64,000 nt of DNA, from NCBI GenBank assembly GCA_012840135.1, contig DUMA01000022.1, positions 248,001 to 312,000 of the forward strand, read 5' to 3'. A program made the translations under genes and the position numbers. Source of the stretch: Thermoanaerobacterales bacterium. GTDB lineage: Bacteria; Bacillota; Thermosediminibacteria; Thermosediminibacterales; Tepidanaerobacteraceae. Under the pieces are notes generated by a model, which had not been told where the DNA came from, did no database searches, and was given only the letters and a program-made list of their open reading frames with translations. Below are positions 47,998 to 56,527 of the stretch, one piece after another (within the stretch, counting starts at the first letter, position 1; every line of letters starts with the position of its first letter).

Positions 47998-48459
47998 CTA
48001 TAAATATGCGGGCTCGTTCAAGACCTTTATTACCAGATTTCGCAACCGGCTAAAACTTTTCTTTATTCCCCATATAAGCACTGTCATACCGGCATTTCTA
48101 AAACCTAATTTATGAATCATAAATGTGCCCAAACTCGTATAAAAATTATTGCAATTTATCAAATCAATAAAATCCACTTTTTGCTTTTCCATACCGTATA
48201 TTTGCGCAAAACCGTTGAGAGACCTTTCTATTATACGCCCAGATTTCTTTGACCCCATCACATACACTTCACGACCCCGGTTATCTGTACCTACCAGTAT
48301 CATTTCCCCGAGATCTTCTTTTTTTATTATCCCAAAAAAGGGCAGATTTAATATTTTTTCCTTTGATAAACCGTCATCCCATTTTAAAAGTCCAAGATGC
48401 AATGAAGCAGCTACCACCGCCAGGTAGCTGCCCCAGTAACATGAATATATGACTTTCAA
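47998..48459 (-). CDS. DUF3189 family protein (second of a tandem pair)
   Basis: 153 aa. MKVIYSCYWGSYLAVVAASLHLGLL parallels the downstream paralogue; also VMGSKKSGRIIERSLNGFA. Divergence is high, so the duplication is old. Start TTG at 48459 with GGAGG 7 nt upstream. Function unknown. Confidence 0.8.
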   Translation of the reverse strand: MKVIYSCYWGSYLAVVAASLHLGLLKWDDGLSKEKILNLPFFGIIKKEDLGEMILVGTDNRGREVYVMGSKKSGRIIERSLNGFAQIYGMEKQKVDFIDLINCNNFYTSLGTFMIHKLGFRNAGMTVLIWGIKKSFSRLRNLVIKVLNEPAYL

Positions 48460-48487
48460 AACAACTCCTCCAATTAGTCACCTAACT

Positions 48488-48682
48488 TTAATGTCTTACT
48501 ATTATATAAGTTCCGTTTTCGAGGTCATGAGTCATGGCTGAAAGAATTTTAGAAAGATACATGGCTATTTTATCTCGTTCCTTTTCATCTCTCGCATAAA
48601 AGACGGGTACCCCTGATGCGGGTTGCTGCTTATCTAGAGTTACGATGGCCAGAATGGCCTCTTTTATTCCGATATTGTCCAT
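48488..48682 (-). CDS. Capping complex subunit for YIEGIA
   Basis: 64 aa. IKEAILAIVTLDKQQPASGVPVFYARDEKERDKIAMYLSKIL and the ending GTYIIVRH match the small protein found beside YIEGIA proteins, a putative partner in spore-former genomes. Function not established. ATG at 48682 has AGGTG 6 nt upstream; GTG at 48691 is the longest start. It directly follows the YIEGIA gene. Confidence 0.8.
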   Translation of the reverse strand: MDNIGIKEAILAIVTLDKQQPASGVPVFYARDEKERDKIAMYLSKILSAMTHDLENGTYIIVRH

Positions 48683-48691
48683 AACCATCAC

Positions 48692-49585
48692 CTAATCGGC
48701 AGCTTGTTTCCCGGCAAAGGACTCAAGAGGTTTGCGCCTGGAACTTTCCAGTACAGGGACTCTTTTGACCGCTTCCATAAGGCTTTCCATGTCGCGCTCC
48801 ATGGGCACTATGACGAGACCTACCCGGCCTGTGTCAAGGTCAAGCCTCGCCAGGGGCATAAAGTCTACGTCCGTCACATCTCTCTTTACACCAAGAAGTG
48901 ATGCCACATCATGTACTATTGCCTGACGCTGTCCCGCATTGGAAAGAGTTGCCCTGGCATTGTCGTCTTTGGGCTCTATCATTACGGCCAGACCCTGTTC
49001 TTTAATAATTTTTCTGGAATCGGGATGGCCCACATTCATTATCGCGATATTGTCCACGCACAGGAGAGAATTTTCAAAGCGAATTCTTGCAGGTCTCACT
49101 ACCGCAATGTCATTTATTTTCTTCCTCCTGGCCATCAGGCTTAAAACCAGTATAATTGCCATTCCAGACAGAATCGTAACCGGAATATTATTGGAAAACT
49201 GCAAAACCAGGCTGGTAAAAAGCGAAGTCAAGATGGCAAGATAATTCCTTGACTCAAAAGCTTTGGCAATGTCTTCTATATAAGCCGATCCCCGGGGAAC
49301 CAGTTCGGTATCTTCTATGTTTTCAAGACTCTTACGTTCCATTTCCCGTATATCTCTGAACTGCTGTGCAGCCAGCGCCAGGAAGGTTACGGCGGTGTAC
49401 TCTCGGGCAATCAGTGCAGGCATGGCCACCGCACCTAAGAATGACGCTATCAATCCCAATGATAAATGTATCAAATATCCCTGAGGGTAGCTTGGATATT
49501 GTCTGTAATCGACCCGCAGCATAAACAATCGAGCCATTACTCCCATTGCTACTCCGACAGCCACAACCACCAGGTACTTTGACAT
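48692..49585 (-). CDS. YIEGIA domain-containing membrane protein
   Basis: 297 aa. Four or more membrane helices (VVVAVGVAMGVMARLF, LIHLSLGLIASFLGAVAM, NIPVTILSGMAIILVLSL) and the signature segment GSAYIEDIAKAFESRNYLAI, a Asp variant of the eponymous YIEGIA motif. A cytoplasmic C-terminal half ends with VKRVPVLESSRRKP. A sporulation role is inferred from phylogenetic pattern and the adjacent spoIIP. Confidence 0.82.
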   Translation of the reverse strand: MSKYLVVVAVGVAMGVMARLFMLRVDYRQYPSYPQGYLIHLSLGLIASFLGAVAMPALIAREYTAVTFLALAAQQFRDIREMERKSLENIEDTELVPRGSAYIEDIAKAFESRNYLAILTSLFTSLVLQFSNNIPVTILSGMAIILVLSLMARRKKINDIAVVRPARIRFENSLLCVDNIAIMNVGHPDSRKIIKEQGLAVMIEPKDDNARATLSNAGQRQAIVHDVASLLGVKRDVTDVDFMPLARLDLDTGRVGLVIVPMERDMESLMEAVKRVPVLESSRRKPLESFAGKQAAD

Positions 49586-49598
49586 AAGAATCCCTCAT

Positions 49599-50801
49599 TT
49601 ATTGCTTGCTATCTTCGTCATTTTCTCCAGGATCCTCTTCTTTTTTGCCGCGTGTTTTCTTTATATTTCCCAGGAAATTGGCAAATTCCGTTCCTACAAA
49701 ACGTTTCACTTTAGATGAAAGCTCGTTCCATCCACCGGTACTTATAAGTGCATAAGCTCCCAATCCAACCACGGCAATACCCACAATCCATCCCAGGGCT
49801 CTGGCGGCTCCACCACCTTCGCCGGGAATCTGCGTCGTGGCACCTCCGCCCGGTGTAACCTTCTTTTGATAGTCGGCACCGTATATGGTTGTCGCTAAAA
49901 CATCGGCCATGATATCGGCTCCATCTTCAGCCCTGTATCGCGGGTTGGTATAAGTTCCCGCTTCAATTAATATGGTGCGGGGATAAAGATCCTGATTGTA
50001 TCCCCCTTTCCCGTAAAAAATACCTTTAACCAGTCCCGGGTACTTTTTGTCAGCATTGGCTTTCAGTTGCCATGCAAAGTTACTGATGGTGCTCACCTGC
50101 GGGTTTTGGCGCCCAATTACCATTCTGATTTTAGCTAGCGGGCGACCATTTACATTTCCCTGGTACTCCTCGGCAGGAACCGCATCCCTGTGGACATCAA
50201 TCAGCGCATCGGGCATGTTTTTCAAAAGCTCCATGGCGGTACGGCGCGACCTTTGATATGCCATTGAATCATGCGGATCATGCGGGTTCATGGAATGAAG
50301 GACTTTTATGCCTTTTCTTTCCAAAGCCGCCGTCAGCGAATCCCCGACCTTAAATATCCCTCCTTTGTAAGGAATGCTGGCCGCGCCATCGGTGGGTATA
50401 TATGATTCATCACTGTGGGTGTGGTATATGGCAATAACCCTATCTTTTTTGAGCTCTGCAGATTTTAAAGTATTATAATCGCTCTGTGCAGCCGCAGCCA
50501 TGGCTTTAGCCTCGGGATAATCCAGCGAACGTTCGATGTCTATTTTTTGTTTGAACCTAGCGTAGGCTTTATTTCCGGAAACTTTTACTACTTCATAGAA
50601 ATTGTTTTCTTCATCCAGATACTGGTCACCGATGTTCACAACCATGCTGGTGGCAAATATCTTTTTATTCGTTCCTTCTTCATATACGGAAAAATAACCA
50701 TCTTCCATCTCTTCTTCGGCAAAAGTCAATGAGCAAAACGCACATAAGGTTAATGTAAAAATCATGCTTGCAGCTATTGTTTTAATTATCCCCTTCATCA
50801 T
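49599..50801 (-). CDS. spoIIP: Stage II sporulation protein P (peptidoglycan amidase/endopeptidase)
   Basis: About 400 aa. Signal peptide (IIKTIAASMIFTLTLCAFCSLTFA), central domain with VIAIYHTHSDESYIP, DVHRDAVPAEEY and ILIEAGTYTNPRY (His/Glu/His metal site of SpoIIP), and a C-terminal membrane helix (GWIVGIAVVGLGAYALIS) with a charged tail. SpoIIP degrades septal wall during engulfment with SpoIID and SpoIIM, which are not here. The C-terminal anchor is unusual relative to the N-terminally anchored Bacillus protein. ATG at 50801 has AAGGTG 9 nt upstream; the frame extends 48 codons into the previous gene. Confidence 0.85.
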   Translation of the reverse strand: MMKGIIKTIAASMIFTLTLCAFCSLTFAEEEMEDGYFSVYEEGTNKKIFATSMVVNIGDQYLDEENNFYEVVKVSGNKAYARFKQKIDIERSLDYPEAKAMAAAAQSDYNTLKSAELKKDRVIAIYHTHSDESYIPTDGAASIPYKGGIFKVGDSLTAALERKGIKVLHSMNPHDPHDSMAYQRSRRTAMELLKNMPDALIDVHRDAVPAEEYQGNVNGRPLAKIRMVIGRQNPQVSTISNFAWQLKANADKKYPGLVKGIFYGKGGYNQDLYPRTILIEAGTYTNPRYRAEDGADIMADVLATTIYGADYQKKVTPGGGATTQIPGEGGGAARALGWIVGIAVVGLGAYALISTGGWNELSSKVKRFVGTEFANFLGNIKKTRGKKEEDPGENDEDSKQ

Positions 50802-51489
50802 CACTTCGTTCACCTTCTTTCGATGGATTTTCCTCATTTGCCAGCATACTGGCCATTTCCGGATTTTCTGCCGCCTTTTTGACCGCTTTAGTTGTGCCCC
50901 CCTGCAGCCTTTCACGGACTTCTCCCACGATCTCACACAATGCAACTCCTATAACTCCTGCAATTATGGCCGCATCAAAGACTCCCGCTCCGCCTATCAC
51001 CGTGCCGATCGGTCTTGCAGTTACTCCCAGAGCATAAATTATATCGCTTATAACTACCCCGAATATGCCGGCAATAAAAGCTCCCCGACGGGAACGACCA
51101 AATAAATACGCCACTATGCCTGCCAGGATGGAAAAAGCTATCATGGGATCTATAAACATAGTTCCCGGTTCCGCCGGCAGCAGCCTTCCTGCTGCATATA
51201 TCACTATTCCCGTAATGATGGAAGCCGCAATGGCTCTCATTTTTTCCTGGCCCGTATCCGAGGTGGCAATAAGATAAATGGATACAACTATGGGCACCAC
51301 CCCTCCTCCCAGGTTTATCGACAATCCAAGACCTAAGGGAATATTGGGTAAAAAGGTGCCCACAAGCATGGCTCCTATAAATATAAAAGCCAGTTTGTCC
51401 GACATATGCATTCTGTCAAGAACCCTCTGTAAAAGGCCGAAATAAATAAGCACTGCTATTACCAGCAATAAAATAACTCCCAGGGGCAT
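50782..51489 (-). CDS. DUF1614 domain-containing membrane protein
   Basis: 235 aa with about six membrane helices (PLGVILLLVIAVLIYFGLLQ, KLAFIFIGAMLVGTFLPNIP and others) and a charged cytoplasmic tail (ERLQGGTTKAVKKAAENPE). DUF1614 of unknown function; recurrent next to spoIIP/YIEGIA genes. ATG at 51489 has GAGGTG 6 nt upstream. First gene of the DUF1614-spoIIP-to-gpsA run. Confidence 0.82.
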   Translation of the reverse strand: MPLGVILLLVIAVLIYFGLLQRVLDRMHMSDKLAFIFIGAMLVGTFLPNIPLGLGLSINLGGGVVPIVVSIYLIATSDTGQEKMRAIAASIITGIVIYAAGRLLPAEPGTMFIDPMIAFSILAGIVAYLFGRSRRGAFIAGIFGVVISDIIYALGVTARPIGTVIGGAGVFDAAIIAGVIGVALCEIVGEVRERLQGGTTKAVKKAAENPEMASMLANEENPSKEGERSDDEGDN

Positions 51490-51560
51490 GGAGATCACCT
51501 CGTCTTTTTGAATAAATTCTACTTTTATGTTGCCCTGGGATTTTTTAATTTATTCTGGAC

Positions 51561-51591
51561 AAAAAAAGAAAAGCAGCCGATTTACGACTGC
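51561..51591 (-). terminator. Terminator of pstB-phoU
   Basis: GCAGTCG / CGGCTGC stem with one G-T pair, then TTTTCTTTTTTT on the minus strand, within a few bases of the phoU stop codon. Confidence 0.8.
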
Positions 51592-51594
51592 ATC

Positions 51595-52257
51595 TTAATT
51601 GTTCAGTTCTTTCTTTACACCGGTCACGAGGTATATTATCCATTCACCAAGGTTCGTAGCATGATCCGCAATACGTTCCAAATACCTGCCCACAAAAAGC
51701 AGTTGAGTCGCCTGGGAAATGGTTTTTGGGTCTTCCATCATAATGACCAGAAGTTCCCTGAAAATCTGTGAATACAGGTGGTCTATTTCATCGTCGGAAT
51801 CACATACCTTCTGTGCCGCTGCCACGTCCTGGTTTATATATGCATCCAGAGCTGTCCTCACCATCTCCCTGGTCAAATATGCCATCCTGGGAATATCGAT
51901 TAAAGGTTTGATGTACTGCTGCCCCAGCAACCTTATAGTGGTCCTGGCAATGTCTATGGAATTATCGGACATTCTTTCAAGGTCCGTGGCAATCTTAACT
52001 CCTGTAAAAATTACCCGCAAATCCTTTGCCAGCGGATGCTGCCTTGCAATTAGCTTCACACACTTGTCTTCGATCTGATGTTCCATTTCATCCACAATAT
52101 CATCGTCTTCGATGACCTTATTGGCCAGTTTTTCATCTTTTTTCACCAGAGACTCCACCGCATTGTATATCTGCTGTTCCACCATACTCCCCATTCTGAG
52201 TATATCCTGCTGAAGTTCCTGAAGTTCCCTGTCAAAAGAAGGCCTTGCTGAAATCAT
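51595..52257 (-). CDS. phoU: Phosphate signalling protein PhoU
   Basis: 220 aa, two PhoU helical repeats: first block (FDRELQELQQDILRMGSMVEQQIYNAV) and second (MAYLTREMVRTALDAYIN) each followed by conserved E/D metal-ligand motifs (EHQIEDKCVKL; DEIDHLYSQIFREL). PhoU restrains PhoR/PstB signalling under phosphate excess. Preceded by pstB after 154 bp containing a MITE-like repeat, so it may depend on read-through. Confidence 0.95.
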   Translation of the reverse strand: MISARPSFDRELQELQQDILRMGSMVEQQIYNAVESLVKKDEKLANKVIEDDDIVDEMEHQIEDKCVKLIARQHPLAKDLRVIFTGVKIATDLERMSDNSIDIARTTIRLLGQQYIKPLIDIPRMAYLTREMVRTALDAYINQDVAAAQKVCDSDDEIDHLYSQIFRELLVIMMEDPKTISQATQLLFVGRYLERIADHATNLGEWIIYLVTGVKKELNN

Positions 52258-52281
52258 TTTTCATTACCTCCTTTAATATTG

Positions 52282-52403
52282 TGAGACGAACCTCCTTTTC
52301 CAGGGGCGAATACAGGGGAAACTCATCCTTTATTTAAACACAAAAAAGTGTTTGAAGCGGATGAGATCCCAAATCAAGCCGGGAGAGGTGGAGGAACGTC
52401 CCC
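52282..52403. repeat. Degenerate MITE-like repeat, copy 3
   Basis: Ends GAGACGAACCTCCTTTTCC (from 52283) and GGAGGAACGTCCCC (52390-52403) are the same terminal sequences as at 32.4-32.6 kb, in the opposite orientation. Inside lies a hairpin with outer arms CTCATCC/GGATGAG (52322-52328 with 52359-52365) and inner arms AAACAC/GTGTTT around A6. Non-coding; lies between pstB and phoU. Confidence 0.6.
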
Positions 52404-52411
52404 AGTATGAA

Positions 52412-53167
52412 TCAACCGAAGCGGCCGGTAATATAATCTTCCGTCTTTTTATTTTTAGGATTGTAAAAAAGATCTTCAGTCAACCCGAATTCCACAATTT
52501 CACCGGTCAGGAAAAAAGCCGTATAGTCAGATATTCTGCCAGCCTGCTGCATGTTATGGGTAACAATTACTATTGTATAATTCTCCTTGAGCTGTTCTAT
52601 CAATTCTTCGATTTTCATGGTAGAAATTGGGTCCAAGGCGGAACATGGTTCATCCATCAAGACAACCTCGGGCTCTACTGCCAACACTCTTGCAATGCAC
52701 AGCCTCTGCTGCTGGCCTCCCGACAATCCTAGTGCCGAATCTCGCAGTCTATCCTTCACCTCATCCCACAGCGCCGCCCCTTGAAGACTTTTTTCGACTA
52801 TTTCATCCAGTTTCTTCTTATCCCTGTTGCCGTGGATTCTTGGGCCATATGCGATGTTATCATATATGGACATGGGAAAAGGATTCGGTCTTTGAAACAC
52901 CATCCCTATACGTTTTCTGAGATCAACCACATCTACATCCGGGTCATAAATATTCTTATTGTCCAGAATAATCTTACCTTCTATGCGCGCATCTTCTATC
53001 AGGTCATTCATACGGTTAAGAGTTCTTAAAAAGGTGGATTTTCCGCACCCGGACGGTCCTATAAGGGCTGTAACCTTGTTCTTTTTCACCTCCATATTGA
53101 TGCCCTTGAGAGCTTGAAACTTTCCGTAATAAAGGTTTAGACCTTCAGTATAAATCTTATTTTCTAT
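52412..53167 (-). CDS. pstB: Phosphate ABC transporter ATP-binding protein PstB (apparent ATA start)
   Basis: About 251 aa. Walker [34 protein letters not shown] signature and [11 protein letters not shown] Walker B. The first ATG in frame (53095) lies inside the conserved N-terminus; the frame continues upstream with [20 protein letters not shown], the expected family start, without any ATG/GTG/TTG. ATA at 53167 has GGAGG (53176-53180) 8 nt upstream and gives the normal family length. Neither pstS, pstC nor pstA is present between phoR and pstB. PhoP-box-like repeats precede it. Confidence 0.85.
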   Translation of the reverse strand: MENKIYTEGLNLYYGKFQALKGINMEVKKNKVTALIGPSGCGKSTFLRTLNRMNDLIEDARIEGKIILDNKNIYDPDVDVVDLRKRIGMVFQRPNPFPMSIYDNIAYGPRIHGNRDKKKLDEIVEKSLQGAALWDEVKDRLRDSALGLSGGQQQRLCIARVLAVEPEVVLMDEPCSALDPISTMKIEELIEQLKENYTIVIVTHNMQQAGRISDYTAFFLTGEIVEFGLTEDLFYNPKNKKTEDYITGRFG

Positions 53168-53202
53168 CTTCCTCGCCTCCCCAATTAATATTAAAACATT
53201 TA

Positions 53203-53241
53203 TGTTAATTATTGTTTAATTTTATTTTAATAAAATGTTAA
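53203..53241 (-). promoter_or_regulatory. Four tandem PhoP-box-like hexamers upstream of pstB
   Basis: On the minus strand TTAACA-N5-TTAAAA-N5-TTAAAC-N5-TTAACA: hexamers at exact 11-bp spacing, the pattern of Bacillus PhoP boxes (TTAACA-like direct repeats). The first overlaps the phoR stop codon; an AT-rich -10 (TAATAT) follows about 10 bp after the last, and the pstB ribosome-binding site lies just beyond. Direct repeats plus AT-richness make chance possible, but the spacing is exact. Confidence 0.55.
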
Positions 53242-54986
53242 ACAGCTTTTTGCAATAAAAGGATAAACTTGCTCCCTTCACCGACTTTGCTTTCCACTCT
53301 TATTTCTCCTCCCAGGGATTTAATAATATGTTTCACGATCGATAGCCCCAGCCCTGTTCCCCCTATCTGCCGGGATCTGGCTTTATCTACTCGATAAAAT
53401 CTTTCAAAAAGTCTTGGTATATCCTGCTTCGGAATGCCTATACCCGTGTCGCAAACACGTATTTCTATAAAATTATTATTTTTCTCCTCAGCTTCGATCC
53501 ATATTTTGCCATTATTTGGAGTGTATTTGACCGCATTATCCACAAGATTTATGAATACCTGCCGCAGCCAATCCGGATCCGCTTTTACTCCAGGAAGATT
53601 CTCGGGAAATTGGGTGGAAAAACTCAAGTCTTTTTCCCTTAATCGCGCTTCAAATATCATCATTATTTCTTCTATTATACCGGGCAATTTGACAATCTCC
53701 ATGTTAAGCTTTATCTGATTTGTTTCCAGTTGTGACAGGTCCAGAAGATCATTTATAAGTCTGCAGAGCCTTCCCGTTTCAAAATCGATTATATTAAGAA
53801 ACCTTTTGGCAAGATGCGGATCTTTATAAGCTCCGTCCAGTAGGGTTTCCACAAAGCCTTTTATGGAAGTCAGAGGCGTCCTCAGTTCGTGGGATACATT
53901 GGCCACAAAATCGGATCGGATTTTTTCAAGCCTTCGAAGTTCTGTTATATCTCTTATTACCGCCACAATGCCGAAGGTTTTGCCGGAATAGTCCCTGAAG
54001 GGGCTTACATGAACCCTTAAAATTTGCTCACCAGGCAATAAAATCAACTCTTTAACTGAAGTTATTCCTTGTTTTAAACACGTATTTATAAATTCATTCA
54101 GTTCATAATTCCTTATGACTTCAATCAGATGCCTGCCCGATGCATTTCTTGCGCTGATATTAAATATTTTTTCAGCCATGGGATTCACCAGCAGTATCCT
54201 GCCGGTGTTATCCACGGCAATAACTCCGTCCACCATTCCACTAAGAATGGCTTCCATCTTGGTAGTCCTGTCATCCAGCTCCTGCACCGACTTTTCGAGT
54301 CTTGCAGCCATAAAATTTAGGGCATCCCCCAGCTGTCCCAATTCATCATTGAATCCAGTATGAATCAATCTGGTGAAATTTCCCTTCGAGAATTCTTTTG
54401 TCACCCGTATCATTTCTCTTATTGGTGCCACTATTCTGCTTGAAAACCGTATGGATAAAAATAAAGCAGCAATTGCGCTGAGTATAGCTGCAATTACTAT
54501 AACCGTGCTGATCTTAAGAATAGTTTCTTTGACCTGAACAAGTGGCGTCGATATGCGAATTATAAAAGGAACACCGGGCGATTTTACTGGCACCTCAATA
54601 AAAAACATCTGTCTTTCCCATATATCGCGAAAAGTCGGAAAATCAAACGACTGGTTTAACGAACTGGAAATTACCGTTTCCTTTGACCCGCGGCGCATCG
54701 GATCTTGAGAATCAGCGATTATAATGCCATTTTGTATAACGGTTATGTTTTTATTTATCTGGGAAGTAATAAATTCAACCTTATTCTGTAAGCTTTGCCG
54801 ATTTCCATCGACAAGATACGGTTCTATTATGTCTCTTACCAGCAGCGCATCGGACTGTAGGTCAGCTTTTACGCTTTTCAGGTAATAATTCTCCAAAACC
54901 ATAAAAGAAAAAAATCCAACTATGCTTACAGAAAAAATGATTAATAATATAAGGGCTTTTGAAAGCTGTTTTTGCAAAAAAATCAC
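53238..54986 (-). CDS. phoR: Phosphate regulon sensor histidine kinase PhoR (PnpS)
   Basis: 582 aa. Two membrane helices (about 8-30 and 160-185) bracket an extracellular sensor; then HAMP, a PAS domain (LSGMVDGVIAVDNTGRILLVN), the phospho-acceptor His in DFVANVSHELRTPLTSIKGF, and the ATPase boxes NLVDNAVKYTPNNG and GGTGLGLSIVKHII. GTG start at 54986 overlaps the phoP stop by 4 nt. Senses phosphate status with PstB/PhoU. Confidence 0.93.
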   Translation of the reverse strand: MIFLQKQLSKALILLIIFSVSIVGFFSFMVLENYYLKSVKADLQSDALLVRDIIEPYLVDGNRQSLQNKVEFITSQINKNITVIQNGIIIADSQDPMRRGSKETVISSSLNQSFDFPTFRDIWERQMFFIEVPVKSPGVPFIIRISTPLVQVKETILKISTVIVIAAILSAIAALFLSIRFSSRIVAPIREMIRVTKEFSKGNFTRLIHTGFNDELGQLGDALNFMAARLEKSVQELDDRTTKMEAILSGMVDGVIAVDNTGRILLVNPMAEKIFNISARNASGRHLIEVIRNYELNEFINTCLKQGITSVKELILLPGEQILRVHVSPFRDYSGKTFGIVAVIRDITELRRLEKIRSDFVANVSHELRTPLTSIKGFVETLLDGAYKDPHLAKRFLNIIDFETGRLCRLINDLLDLSQLETNQIKLNMEIVKLPGIIEEIMMIFEARLREKDLSFSTQFPENLPGVKADPDWLRQVFINLVDNAVKYTPNNGKIWIEAEEKNNNFIEIRVCDTGIGIPKQDIPRLFERFYRVDKARSRQIGGTGLGLSIVKHIIKSLGGEIRVESKVGEGSKFILLLQKAV

Positions 54987-55681
54987 TCCGGCTTATTGAA
55001 CTTGTACCCGATACCCCTGACGGTTTCTATATAAACAGGCCTGTCTGAATCTTTTTCAATTTTTTGGCGAAGATGCCGTATATGGACATCCACAGTCCTG
55101 GTATCTCCAAGATAATCATAGCCCCAGATATTCTCAAGGAGATATTCCCTTGAAAAAACCTTGCCGGGATTGGAAGCTAAAAGCTTTAACAAATCAAACT
55201 CCTTGGGAGTAAACTCCTGCTTTTCTCCATCCACGAGCACCTCGTGCTTTTCGACATCTATTACCAGATTTCCTACTTTTATATTGTTTTCGTTTTTTTC
55301 TGAACCGACGGACCTCCGAAGCACCGCTTTCACCCTGGCCGTCAACTCTCGAGGACTAAAAGGTTTTGTTATATAATCATCGGCTCCGATTTCAAGCCCC
55401 AGCACCTTGTCTATCTCCTCGCTCTTGGCCGTCAGCATGATAATAGGTATTTCCCGGGTTGCCTTTTGCTGACGCAAAATCCTGCAGACCTCCAACCCGT
55501 CGATTCCAGGAAGCATCAAATCCAGTAGAATCAAATCGGGATTTTCTGTCTGGGCAAGCTCAATAGCTTTTTGACCATCGAGAGCTTCTATCACTTTAAA
55601 TCCGCTTGCTTCCAGATTAAATCGCACCAGTTCCAGTATGTGCGGTTCATCGTCGACTATGAGAATTTTTTCCTTTGACAT
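54983..55681 (-). CDS. phoP: Phosphate regulon response regulator PhoP
   Basis: 232 aa OmpR family. Receiver with IVDDEPHILELVRF, phosphorylated Asp in LILLDLMLPGIDGLEV, and the switch Lys in DDYITKPFSPREL; C-terminal winged helix (EFDLLKLLASNPGKVFSREYLLENIWGYDYLGDTRTVDVHI). ATG at 55681 has GGAGG; the frame extends 6 codons further. Proximity to phoR, pstB and phoU supports the phosphate assignment. Confidence 0.93.
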   Translation of the reverse strand: MSKEKILIVDDEPHILELVRFNLEASGFKVIEALDGQKAIELAQTENPDLILLDLMLPGIDGLEVCRILRQQKATREIPIIMLTAKSEEIDKVLGLEIGADDYITKPFSPRELTARVKAVLRRSVGSEKNENNIKVGNLVIDVEKHEVLVDGEKQEFTPKEFDLLKLLASNPGKVFSREYLLENIWGYDYLGDTRTVDVHIRHLRQKIEKDSDRPVYIETVRGIGYKFNKPE

Positions 55682-55711
55682 AAATTTTCCTCCGTGCATA
55701 CATTTTATGAA

Positions 55712-56524
55712 TTAAACCAGCTCTATTACAGCTGCCAGGCTCCCGGTTTTCCCGTGGTCAGCTCTATATGAAAAAAACATGTCGCTGCTGCAGCAAGTGC
55801 AATAATGGCTCACCGTGATATTCTCGGGTTTTATACCGATTTCTTCTAATTGTTTCTTATTGGCTTTTACCAGGTCAAGCATCCAGTGGTCGGCTCCTCT
55901 TTCTTCAATCAATTCTTTCAGGCAACTGAAGGCTTTTTTAAATTCTTCCACCACCGGATTATCCACTTCATAACAGCAGCTTTTTATGCAAGGGCCTATA
56001 CCAACAAGGATATCTTCTGGCTTCGATCCATATTTTTTCATCATTTGAATTACCGTCTTCTGGCCTATCTTCTTTACGGTGCCCCGCCATCCGGCATGGG
56101 CCAGGGCAATAGCCGGAGTTCTGACATCCAGAAAGAACAGGGGCACGCAGTCTGCATAAAACGTCACCAGAGCTACGCCTTTTTGCCCTGTCATCAGAGC
56201 ATCCTTACTTATTATATCAGATTCTCTATTTATACCCTTCCCACGGTCCTGAAGAAAAGCTTCATATATGTCATCGCCGTGGACCTGATCTGATGCCACC
56301 AAATCATTCATATCTACACCGATGGCATCACAGAAGCGTCTGTAATTCTCCAAAACCATCTCTTTTTCATCGGTCTTTTTCAGGCCCAGATTTAAGGATT
56401 CAAATGCTCCCCGGCTAACTCCTCCCAAGCGGGTGGAAAAGCCGTGTTTTACAAGGCCTGTCTTTTCAAAAGAGGGGATGACAAGAAATTTCAAGGCCCC
56501 CTTTTGTCTCAACTCAAAATCCAA
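55712..56524 (-). CDS. pgeF: Peptidoglycan editing factor PgeF (YfiH/YlmD)
   Basis: 270 aa. Metal-site motifs of the family: DQVHGDDIYE, FYADCVPLFFLD, LAHAGWRGTVKKIGQ, GIGPCIKSCCYEV and HYCTCCSSDMFFSYRADHG. Removes mis-incorporated residues from peptidoglycan precursors or acts on purines in some species. Start TTG at 56524. In Bacillus ylmD lies beside ylmE-sepF; here it is 20 kb away. Confidence 0.92.
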   Translation of the reverse strand: MDFELRQKGALKFLVIPSFEKTGLVKHGFSTRLGGVSRGAFESLNLGLKKTDEKEMVLENYRRFCDAIGVDMNDLVASDQVHGDDIYEAFLQDRGKGINRESDIISKDALMTGQKGVALVTFYADCVPLFFLDVRTPAIALAHAGWRGTVKKIGQKTVIQMMKKYGSKPEDILVGIGPCIKSCCYEVDNPVVEEFKKAFSCLKELIEERGADHWMLDLVKANKKQLEEIGIKPENITVSHYCTCCSSDMFFSYRADHGKTGSLAAVIELV

Positions 56525-56527
56525 GAT

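Noticed and set aside
51508-51771. 87-codon plus-strand frame over phoU
   Set aside because: Overlaps phoU and its terminator, with no start signal or recognisable domain.
53203-53241. CRISPR-like regular spacing
   Set aside because: The 11-bp period has 6-bp units and no conserved long repeat; it fits a tandem regulator-binding site, not a CRISPR array.
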